In this document: positions 34,130 through 41,731 of the stretch, piece by piece
How the letters are laid out: every line of letters starts with the position of its first letter
Numbering within the stretch: position 1 is the first letter of the stretch
Source: JACVRW01 sp963825345
GTDB lineage: Bacteria; Actinomycetota; Thermoleophilia; Solirubrobacterales; Thermoleophilaceae
Direction: 5' to 3'
Assembly (NCBI GenBank): GCA_963825345.1
Contig: CAWGSQ010000006.1
Location: forward strand, 234,996 to 298,995
Length of the DNA: 64,000 bases
Notes under the pieces: generated by a model
Databases searched by the model: none
Told to the model about the DNA's origin: nothing
Seen by the model: the letters and a program-made list of their open reading frames with translations, nothing else
Translations under genes and position numbers: made by a program

Positions 34130-34897
34130 ATGGACGAGGTTTTCAAGGCACTCGCAGACCCCACGCGCCGCAGCCTGCTCGACGAGCTCTTTCGCGAGGA
34201 CGGGCAGACGCTGAGCGCGCTCGAGGAGCGCCTCCCGATGACGCGCTACGGCGTGATGAAGCACCTGCGGGTGCTTGAGGAGGCACACCTCGTAACAACA
34301 AAGCGACGTGGGCGCGAAAAGCTCCACTTCCTGAACCCCGTCCCGATCCGGCTCGTCCACGACAGGTGGGTGAGCAAGTACGCGGAGCCCTGGGCGGCCA
34401 CGCTCACGGGCCTCAAGCATCAACTGGAGGACAGAACGATGGAGAAGGTTTTCGAGATCTACATCAAGACCACGCCGGAGCGCCTCTGGGAGGCGATCAC
34501 CGACAGCGAGATGAGGCAGAAGTACACCTTCGGGGTGGGCATCCGCTCGGACTGGACCACCGGTTCCGGCTACGAAGCCGTCCACGCGGGAGCCGGCATC
34601 CGGATCTCCGAGGGCGAGAACCTCGAGGTCGATCCGCCCCACCGGCTCGTCCAGAGCTTCAATGCCCTCTGGAGCGACGACGTGCAGAGCGAGGGAACGT
34701 CGAGGGTCACGTGGGACATCGAGCCGGTCGGCGACTCATGCCGGTTGACCGTGACCCATGACGAGCTGCGCGAAGGCGCCAACGACGAGATCTACGGTGG
34801 CTGGCCGATGATCCTCTCCGGGTTGAAGACCCTGCTGGAGACCGGAGAGCTCCTCACCACGCCCGGCTCCCTGCGTTATTCGGAGGCAGGGGCATGA
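34130..34897 (+). CDS. ArsR-type winged helix fused to an SRPBCC (AHSA1-like) domain
   Basis: 255 residues from the ATG at 34130. Residues 1-100: winged helix, MDEVFKALADPTRRSLLDELFREDGQTLSALEERLPMTRYGVMKHLRVLEEAHLVTTKRRGREK, followed by a linker. Residues about 105-250: SRPBCC domain, MEKVFEIYIKTTPERLWEAITD...YTFGVGIRSDWTTGSGYEAV. No metal-binding CxC is seen in the HTH part, so it is probably not a metal sensor; the SRPBCC cavity may bind a small hydrophobic ligand. It overlaps the VOC gene by four bases. Confidence 0.9.
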   Translation: MDEVFKALADPTRRSLLDELFREDGQTLSALEERLPMTRYGVMKHLRVLEEAHLVTTKRRGREKLHFLNPVPIRLVHDRWVSKYAEPWAATLTGLKHQLEDRTMEKVFEIYIKTTPERLWEAITDSEMRQKYTFGVGIRSDWTTGSGYEAVHAGAGIRISEGENLEVDPPHRLVQSFNALWSDDVQSEGTSRVTWDIEPVGDSCRLTVTHDELREGANDEIYGGWPMILSGLKTLLETGELLTTPGSLRYSEAGA

Positions 34898-35298
34898 GCG
34901 TCGAGACGAAGAAGCTCGTGACCGGCGTGGACTTCGTCTGCGTGCCCACGCAGGACATCGCCGCGGCGATGGATTTCTACGAGAACATGCTCGGCCTCGA
35001 ACCGTCCAAGCGCTGGCAGCGCGACGAGGACGACGACCCCATGGGCGCAGAGTACGAGCCGGGCACCGTGACCATCGCTCTGCTGAACACAGGCAAGCTC
35101 GGCATCGAGTTCCAGGCGAACACCGCCCCGATCGCGTTTCAGGTGGACGACGTCGAGGCCGCGCGGGCGGAGCTCGAATCGCGCGGCGTGACGTTCGTCG
35201 CCGACGACATCGACAGCGGCGTCTGCCATATGGCCTCTTTCAAGGACCCTGACGGCAACGCCTTGATGCTGCACCACCGCTACGCCCCGAAGGCCTAG
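34894..35298 (+). CDS. VOC (glyoxalase/bleomycin-resistance fold) protein
   Basis: 134 residues starting MSVETKKLVTGVDFVCVPTQDIAAAMDFYENMLGLEP, the typical first beta-alpha-beta-beta-beta module, ending with SFKDPDGNALMLHHRY. The family includes metal-dependent lyases, dioxygenases and resistance proteins; substrate unknown. Co-translation (ATGA overlap) with the ArsR-SRPBCC regulator suggests both respond to the same compound. Confidence 0.88.
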   Translation: MSVETKKLVTGVDFVCVPTQDIAAAMDFYENMLGLEPSKRWQRDEDDDPMGAEYEPGTVTIALLNTGKLGIEFQANTAPIAFQVDDVEAARAELESRGVTFVADDIDSGVCHMASFKDPDGNALMLHHRYAPKA

Positions 35299-35834
35299 GC
35301 GGACAGCACCACTCCCCACGAGCGCGCCTGGCGGGCCAGCCGCTCGTGGGTGTCGCCGTCCGCGGGATCGAGACGCACGTGCTGCGTGTTCCCGCGGGCG
35401 GCGAGGTGGCGCTTGTAGGCGGCGTTCGCGTAGAGCGTCGCGAGCAGGTAGGTGGCGTGACCGAGCGACGCCGCCCTGAACGAGGGCACGAAGCCGAGCC
35501 TCGACCACGTGCCGGCGGAGTCGCGCATGGTCGAGCCGGGCCGGAAGAGGCCGCTGCGCCGCGCCAGCCAGAGAGCGCAGAGCACATCTGAGGCCTGCTG
35601 CACCTCCGCGATCACGATGCTCCACGGATCGTCGTCGGGATCGAGCAGGAGCTGCAGCGCGATCTCGTCGAAGCGCTCCGCGGGCGCCGGGCCCAGCTCG
35701 CCCGTACGGGCCACCGGCCGCCGCTGGAGGCACGCACGAGTGAGCACCGCCCAGCGCTCGGGCTCGCGGCGCGCCCCCGGGTACCCCGGGAGCAGCGCCG
35801 CGCAGGCCGCCTGGAGGTCCGGCGCGCTCTCCAC
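35295..35834 (-). CDS. Conserved protein of unknown function next to malyl-CoA lyase
   Basis: 179 residues with GTG start, which shares one base with the stop of the malyl-CoA lyase-like gene (TAGTG), implying translational coupling. It is soluble-looking and rich in Leu/Ala/Arg; memorable segments are DDDPWSIVIAEVQQASDVLCALWLARRSGLFRPG and FRAASLGHATYLLATLYANAAYKRHL. No domain recognised. The tight coupling suggests a role with the lyase. It converges with the VOC gene (4-base overlap). Confidence 0.7.
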   Translation of the reverse strand: MESAPDLQAACAALLPGYPGARREPERWAVLTRACLQRRPVARTGELGPAPAERFDEIALQLLLDPDDDPWSIVIAEVQQASDVLCALWLARRSGLFRPGSTMRDSAGTWSRLGFVPSFRAASLGHATYLLATLYANAAYKRHLAARGNTQHVRLDPADGDTHERLARQARSWGVVLSA

Positions 35835-36862
35835 TAGGAGGCCGCTGACGCGGGCGCCTCGGCGAGCTGGGCCGGCTCCGGCACGATCTCCACCGGGTCG
35901 CGCGCCTCGATCTGCTCGAGCTTCGCGAGCAGGTTCTCGGCCATCCGGATCGAGGCGGCGTCGATCAGCCGGCCGTCGAGCGAGACGGCACCCTTCCCCT
36001 CCGCGGCGGCCTCGCTCATCGCCTCGATGATGCGGCGCGTGCGCTCCACGAGCCGCGGCGCCGGCGTGTAGACCTCGTTCGCGAGCGGCACCTGCGAGGG
36101 GTGGATCGCCCACTTGCCCTCGTAGCCGAGCACCGCCGAGCGGCGCGCGGCCGCGATGTAGCCCTCGGGGTCGGTGAAGTCGCCGTACGGGCCGTCGATC
36201 GGCCGCAGCCCGTACGCGCGGCAGGTGACCGCGATGCGGGCGAGCGGGTAGTGCCACTGGTCGCCCCAGTGGCGGTCGCGCTCCTCCGAGCCGTTGACGT
36301 CGGTGAGCACCGAGTAGTTCTCGTCCACGCCGCCGATCGACGCCGTGTGGCTCTGGATCGAGGCCGCGTAGTCGGCCACGCCGAAGATCATCGCCTCCAT
36401 CCGGTCCGGGCACGCCTGCGCGACCTCGTCCACGTTGACCATCCCGATCGCGGTCTCGATCAGCACAGCGAGGCCGATCCTGCGCTCGAACCCCATGGCC
36501 TCCTCGATCTGCGTGAGGAGCGTGGCCACGAGGTGCACGTCGCCGGCGCCGCTCACCTTGGGGATCACGATCGCGTCGACGTGCTCGCCGGCCTGCTCGA
36601 CCACGTCGACGATGTCGCGGTAGCACCAGTGCGTGTCGAGGCCGTTGATGCGCACGGACACCGAGCAGCGCGACCAGTCCTGCTCACGCAGGGCATCCAC
36701 CAGGTTGATGCGCGCCTGCTCCTTGTCGTCGGGCGCCACCGCATCCTCGAGGTCGAGCATCACGACGTCGGCGCCGAGCGACGGCGCCTTCTCGAGCATG
36801 CGTACGTTGCTGCCCGGCACTGCGAGCTCGCTGCGGTGAAGTCGGGTCTTCGTGGGCGTCAT
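35834..36862 (-). CDS. HpcH/HpaI-CitE family lyase, malyl-CoA/beta-methylmalyl-CoA lyase-like
   Basis: 342 residues. TIM-barrel CitE motifs: RSELAVPGSNVRMLEKA, VVMLDLEDAVAPDDK (metal/CoA), RINGLDTHW, AIVIPKVSGAGDV, AVLIETAIGMVN (metal Glu), IFGVADYAAS (metal Asp) and EGKWAIHPSQVPLANEVYTP. The extra length and the IGGVDENYSVL/WHYPLARIAVTCRAYGLRPIDGPYGDF region resemble Mcl1-type enzymes, which cleave malyl-CoA to acetyl-CoA and glyoxylate. It is divergent from a glyoxylate-type aminotransferase, which fits a glyoxylate-forming role. Citramalyl-CoA lyase is an alternative. Confidence 0.88.
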   Translation of the reverse strand: MTPTKTRLHRSELAVPGSNVRMLEKAPSLGADVVMLDLEDAVAPDDKEQARINLVDALREQDWSRCSVSVRINGLDTHWCYRDIVDVVEQAGEHVDAIVIPKVSGAGDVHLVATLLTQIEEAMGFERRIGLAVLIETAIGMVNVDEVAQACPDRMEAMIFGVADYAASIQSHTASIGGVDENYSVLTDVNGSEERDRHWGDQWHYPLARIAVTCRAYGLRPIDGPYGDFTDPEGYIAAARRSAVLGYEGKWAIHPSQVPLANEVYTPAPRLVERTRRIIEAMSEAAAEGKGAVSLDGRLIDAASIRMAENLLAKLEQIEARDPVEIVPEPAQLAEAPASAAS

Positions 36863-36956
36863 GCCCGGAGTAGAACCGCGCGCCGCGTCCTCGGCAAGCT
36901 CGATTAAAGGAATTTGTCTATGTGTTACGCAAAACTCTTAGCTTGCAGTCACGGTG

Positions 36957-38123
36957 ATGGTGCGCCAGGCTTGGAGGATGGAAGACGCTCTCCCGACGCT
37001 TCGACCGCCGGAGCGGCTGCTCTGCGGACCCGGACCCACGAACGTGGACCCCGCCGTGCTCGACGCGATGACGCGGCCGATGCTCGGCCACCTCGACCCG
37101 AAGATGCACGAGATCCTCCTCGACGTCGTGGCGCTGCTGCGGCGCGTGTACCGGATGCCCGACGGACTGGTGCTCCCGCTCCACTGCACGGGCACGGCCG
37201 GCATGGAGGCCGGGATCGTGAACCTCGTGGAGCCGGGCGACACGGTGATCGTCGCCCAGTGCGGCTTCTTCGGCCGCCGGATCTCTGAGATTGCTCGGCG
37301 CCATGGCGCCGACGTGGTGACGGTGGAGGCCGACTGGGGGGAGTCGGTCTCCAACGCCGCCGTTATGGAGGCGCTCGATCGGCATCCGGGCGCCCGAATG
37401 GTTGCCGTGGTGCACGCGGAGACGTCCACCGGTGTGGAGCATCCCCTGGCCGAGCTCGGTGGTTTGCTGCGCGACCGCGACACGCTGCTGATGGCCGACT
37501 GCGTCACCTCGCTGGCAGGCGTGCCGCTCGACGTGGGCGCCTGGGAAGTGGACTTCGCCTACTCGTGCACGCAGAAGTGCCTGGCCGCACCGCCCGGCAT
37601 GTCGCCGGTGGCGGTGTCCGAGCGGGCGATGGAGCGGCTGCGCACGCGCCGCACGCCGGTGCCATTCACGTTCGACCTCCAGCTCCTCGAGCGCTACTGG
37701 GTAGAGCGCCCGGTGACCTACCACCACACCGCGCCGATCCTCGCGATCTACGCGCTCCACGAGGCGCTCTGCGGCGTGCTGCGCGAGGGGCTCGAGGAGC
37801 GCTGGCTGCGGCATGCCGAGGCGGCGGCGCATCTGCAGGATGCCTTGGAGGGCCGCGGCCTGGAGCTGCTCGCGGACGTCGACCACCGCCTTGCCCCGCT
37901 GACCGCCGTGCGGGTGCCAGAAGGCGTGGACGGCAAGGCCGTGCAGGGCCGGATGCTCCGTGACCACGGCATCGAGATAGGCGGAGGACTGGGACCGGAT
38001 GCGCCGGCCATGTGGCGGATCGGTCTGATGGGCCAGAATGCCACGGTCGAGACGGCCGACCGTGTGCTGACGGCGCTGGACGCGGCCCTTGCGGAGGAGG
38101 CCGCGCCCGCGCTCGCCGGCTAG
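36957..38123 (+). CDS. Class V aminotransferase, alanine/serine:glyoxylate type
   Basis: About 388 residues; ATG at 36957 chosen, though the ATG at 36978 (MEDALPTLRPPERLLCGPGPTNV) may be the true start as homology begins there. Features: PGPTNVDPAVL, CTGTAGMEAGI (phosphate binding), HAETSTGVEHPL, MADCVTSLAGVPLDV (PLP Asp) and the PLP lysine in YSCTQKCLAAPPGMS. The family moves the amino group of alanine, serine or aspartate to glyoxylate. The divergent, AT-richer upstream gap of about 90 bases must hold both promoters. Confidence 0.88.
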   Translation: MVRQAWRMEDALPTLRPPERLLCGPGPTNVDPAVLDAMTRPMLGHLDPKMHEILLDVVALLRRVYRMPDGLVLPLHCTGTAGMEAGIVNLVEPGDTVIVAQCGFFGRRISEIARRHGADVVTVEADWGESVSNAAVMEALDRHPGARMVAVVHAETSTGVEHPLAELGGLLRDRDTLLMADCVTSLAGVPLDVGAWEVDFAYSCTQKCLAAPPGMSPVAVSERAMERLRTRRTPVPFTFDLQLLERYWVERPVTYHHTAPILAIYALHEALCGVLREGLEERWLRHAEAAAHLQDALEGRGLELLADVDHRLAPLTAVRVPEGVDGKAVQGRMLRDHGIEIGGGLGPDAPAMWRIGLMGQNATVETADRVLTALDAALAEEAAPALAG

Positions 38124-38133
38124 GCGGTCCGCT

Positions 38134-38673
38134 TTAACGCACCGTCGGCGTCCAGCCGCCGGTCAGGTGCTCGCCGATCTGGAGGCCGAAGCGCTCGAGC
38201 AGCTCGGGGACCGAGTCCGGCTGCATCTCCTGGCCGTACTTCTCGTTGAGGGCCTGGAGCGCCTCGGGATCGGCCTTGATCGCGCCGCCCATGGCATCCA
38301 GCTCGCGGAAGAACTGCTCGAAGCCGGCCGGCGAGATGATCTCGAGAATCCGGCAGGGCTCGTCACCGGCGTTCCAGAACGTGTGCCACTGGTTGCGCGG
38401 CTTGTGGACCAGGTCGCCCGGTCCCGCCTCGACGACATCGTCGCCGAGCAGCGCCCCCATGCGTCCCTGGAGGACGAAGCTGTACTCGTCCTCGCGCGTG
38501 TGCAGATGGAGCGGCGCCGCGAGGGCGCGCGGGGACATCGCGTGGTCGACGAGCGAGAAGCGCTGATCCGCCTCGGCCCCATCGATCAACCAGCGGACGG
38601 CGACACTTCCGAGGAAGCCCTCCTGCGCGTCGTACGGGCTGACGATCTTCGGGCCTGCGATTGTCGTCTCCAT
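38134..38673 (-). CDS. Cupin-domain protein
   Basis: 179 residues with a good ribosome site (AAAAGGAGAG) before the ATG at 38673. The cupin core: PLHLHTREDEYSFVLQGRMGALLGDDVVEAGPGDLVHKPRNQWHTFWNAGDEPCRILEIISP, giving metal ligands HxH-x3-E (His, His, Glu) and a later His. Such small cupins may be dioxygenases or binding proteins. Divergent from a TetR regulator across a shared inverted repeat, so it is the likely target of that regulator. Converges with the aminotransferase. Confidence 0.88.
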   Translation of the reverse strand: METTIAGPKIVSPYDAQEGFLGSVAVRWLIDGAEADQRFSLVDHAMSPRALAAPLHLHTREDEYSFVLQGRMGALLGDDVVEAGPGDLVHKPRNQWHTFWNAGDEPCRILEIISPAGFEQFFRELDAMGGAIKADPEALQALNEKYGQEMQPDSVPELLERFGLQIGEHLTGGWTPTVR

Positions 38674-38698
38674 CTCGCTCTCCTTTTGGTTGGACAGT

Positions 38699-38756
38699 GG
38701 TGTCTCGTGAATTTCTAACACAGCTCGCACCGATCTGTCAAGATTCACGAGACACC
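38699..38756. promoter_or_regulatory. 14-base inverted repeat between cupin and tetR genes
   Basis: GGTGTCTCGTGAAT (38699-38712) and its exact reverse complement ATTCACGAGACACC (38743-38756) lie 44 bases apart centre to centre (four helix turns). The right arm ends one base before the tetR ATG; the left arm lies 26 bases before the cupin ATG. On the minus strand TTGACA (38742-38737) stands 17 bases before TTAGAA (38719-38714), a candidate cupin promoter flanked by the two arms. Confidence 0.75.
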
Positions 38757-38757
38757 G

Positions 38758-39357
38758 ATGTCCATTGAAACGCGGAGATACGAAAAGAAGCGCCGCGCCG
38801 AGCTCGAGGCCGAGACCCGGCGGCGCATCACGGAGAAGGCCGTCGAGCTGCACGGCACACTCGGCCCCGCACGCACGTCGATCAGCGCGATCGCCGAGCG
38901 CGCAGGGGTGCGGCGCTCGACCGTGTACCGCCACTTCCCCGATGAAGCCGCCCTGTTCGACGCCTGCAGCTCCCACTGGGAGGCGGCGAACCCGGCGCCG
39001 GACATGACGGCCTGGCAGTCGATCGAGGACCCGGACGAGCGGCTCCGGACGGCGCTCGAAGCGTTTTACGCCTACTACCGGCGCACCGAGCAGATGATGG
39101 ACAACCTCCACCGTGACGAGCTGACGATGCCGCTCGTCGCGGAGCGCTTCGCGGGATACCACGGGTACATCGCCGCCGTGCGCGACCTGATGATGCGCGG
39201 CCGCTCCCTGCGCGGCCGCCGCCGCGACGAGGCGCGCGCCGCGGCTGGCCACGCACTGGCGTACACGACATGGAAGTCGCTGGCGCGCGAGCAGGGGCTG
39301 ACCGACGACCAGGCGGTTGCCCTTATGTGCGCGATGGTGAATGGCGCTACACGCTGA
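38758..39357 (+). CDS. TetR family transcriptional regulator
   Basis: 199 residues. N-terminal HTH: TRRRITEKAVELHGTLGPARTSISAIAERAGVRRSTVYRHFPDEAALFDACSSHW, with the standard TVYRHF recognition-helix end. The rest is a helical ligand and dimerisation domain (MMDNLHRDELTMPLVAERF). The ATG follows the right arm of the inverted repeat by one base, so there is almost no leader; it probably represses both itself and the cupin gene. Confidence 0.9.
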   Translation: MSIETRRYEKKRRAELEAETRRRITEKAVELHGTLGPARTSISAIAERAGVRRSTVYRHFPDEAALFDACSSHWEAANPAPDMTAWQSIEDPDERLRTALEAFYAYYRRTEQMMDNLHRDELTMPLVAERFAGYHGYIAAVRDLMMRGRSLRGRRRDEARAAAGHALAYTTWKSLAREQGLTDDQAVALMCAMVNGATR

Positions 39358-39381
39358 GCGCGTGCCCGGGCTGCCGGGCTC

Positions 39382-41731
39382 TCAGCGGCGGCCGCGCAGC
39401 TTGTACGAAAGGCGCTGCGCGGACGGTCCGGTCACAATGGCGCGAAGCCCGGCGGAGCGGCGGGGGCTGACAAGAGCGGCGGGCCGTGTCGACCGCTTCG
39501 TGTTGAGGAGGACCTCGACGATCCCGCTCCCTGCGGGTAGGCCTCCTACGATCACCTGGCGGCCGCGCAGGGTCACCGACGGAGCCCCCACCCCGCCGAC
39601 AAGCAGCTGCGCTGCGGGCCTCGCTCCGAAGGCGAGACTCCAGGAGTGCGACCCGCTGCTCGCCGAGACCACACGGAGGGTCCCGACCTTGAGGCGGGCT
39701 TTGCGCTTGGGCAGCATCTTGCTCGGCACGCTGAAGGTCGCACCGGTGATGGCGTCGCGCGCGTCGATACGCAGCTTGAGTTGAGAGCCGCCTGGCGTGC
39801 GCCTCTGGTAGGCGCGGAAGACCGTCTTGCAGGGGAACGTGCGCATGCCCAACTTGACCCTGCCCACGCGGCCGCGCCGCGGCTTCAGCTTGAGCGTCAG
39901 GGCGTGGCGCCCGACCCTCGCCAGAGCGGCCGGTGTGATTGAGAGGGTGAACGGCTGCCTGCGCGAACCGCGCATCCGGCGCCCGTCGAGCGTGTAGCCG
40001 ACCGAACGCAGTCGGCCCTTGCCGGCCCGCGGGCCGGTGACACGGAAGGTGAGCGAGGCATCCGCCAACACGATGGCGCTGGCCTGGATGCGCACGGTCA
40101 CGCGCCCGATGCCGCGGACCTTTAGACGCTTGGTCCGCAGCCCGGCGCCCAGCCGCTGGCATGACCTCTCGCCCACGAGGCTGCCGACAAGGGCGCTCAG
40201 GTCCGAGGTCGAGGGCGGCGGGTCGCCCGAGGGGGTGATGTTTGGCGGGGGATTGTTGGGGGTCCCCGTCGGTGGGTTGCCATTGGGCGCGGCCGTGTCG
40301 ACCGTGAAGCTGAGCGAGGCGGGCGTCGGGTCGACGTTTCCGGCGGGATCGGTCGTGCGCACCTCGAAGGTGTGTGGCCCGTCAGAGAGCGCGGTTGTCG
40401 TGTAGGGCGAGCTGCAGGATGCCCACGGGCCGCCGTCCACCCGGCATTCGAACGTCGAGTCCGGCTGGCTGGCCGAGAACGCGAACGTCGGCGTGGAGTC
40501 GTTCGTCGGGCCAGACGGGCCGTAGTCGATCGTGGTGTTGGGAGCAGCCGTGTCGACCGTGAAGCTGCGCGACGCCGGCGTCGGATCGACATTGCCAACC
40601 GGATCCGTAGCGCGCACCTCAAAGGTGTGCGAGCCGTCAGCGAGCGAGGCCGTGGTGTCCGGAGCCGCGCATGAGCTCCACGCGCTGCCGTCGATACGGC
40701 ACTCGTAGGTTGAGCCCGCCTGGTCGGCCGAGAAAGCGAAGGTCGGCGTTGCGTCGCTCGTCGGGCCCGACGGGCCGCTGTCGATGGTCGTCTGAGGCGT
40801 GGCGGTGTCGACCGTGAAGCTGCGTGACGCCGGCGTCGCGTCGACGTTCCCGGCCGGATCGGTCGTACGCACCTCGAACGTGTGCGCGCCGTCCGCGAGG
40901 GGCGCGGTCGTGTGGGCCGAGCTGCAGGCAGCCCAGGCGCCGCCGTCCACGCGGCACTCGAACGTGGAGCCGACCTGGTCGGCCGAGAACGCGAACGTCG
41001 GCGTCGCGTCGCTCGTCGGGCCCGACGGCCCGCTGTCGAACGTGGTGTCGGGCGCGGCCGTGTCGACGGTGAAGCTCCGCGACGCCGGCGTCGGGTCGAC
41101 GTTGCCTACGAGATCGGTCGCGCGCGCCTCGAAGGTATGCGCCCCGTCCGCCAGTGACCCGGTGGTCTCCGGCGTCGAGCACGAACCCCACGCGCCACCA
41201 TCAACGCGGCACTCGAATGTGCCGAGCTCGTTGGCGGAGAAGCCGAAGGTGGGGGTCGAGTCGCTGGTGGCGCCGGCCGGACCCGAGTCGATCGTGGTGT
41301 CGGGCGGGCCGCTCTCGACGACGAAGGCGTGCTGGGCGGGGGTAGCGTCGGTGTTCCCGGCCGGGTCGGTCGTTCGCACCTCGAAGGTGTGGGGTCCGTC
41401 ACCGAGCGCGGCGGTGGTGTGGGACGAACTGCATGATGCCCACGCGCCGCCGTCGATTCGGCACTCGAAGGTCGAACCCGGCTGGTCTGACGAGAATGCA
41501 AATGTCGGCGTCGCATCGGCCGTGGGATCCGGGGGGCCGCTGTCGATCGTGGTCTGAGGCGCGGCAGTGTCGACCGTGAAGCTGCGCGACGCTGGCGTCG
41601 GATCGACATTCCCGGCCGGATCCGTCGCGCGCACATCGAACGTGTGCGCTCCGTCCGCCAGCGACGCCGTGGTCTCGGGCGTCGAGCACGAACCCCATGC
41701 GCCACCGTCCATCCGGCACTCGAAGCTCGAC
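39382..41731 (-). CDS. Giant Ig-like repeat surface protein, C-terminal reading frame
   Basis: About 780 residues in one frame: five repeats of the 85-residue Ig-like unit (TTIDSGP...ECRVDGGAWASC...HTFEVRTTDPAGN), a proline-rich linker (GNPPTGTPNNPPPNITPSGDPPPS) and a 300-residue basic C-terminal domain containing a few cysteines (ERSCQRLGAGL, FPCKTVF) and no LPXTG or membrane anchor. The two Cys in each repeat probably form a disulfide. The N-terminal part of the same gene lies upstream in other frames; single-base indels at about 41731 and 41787 disconnect it. Confidence 0.75.
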
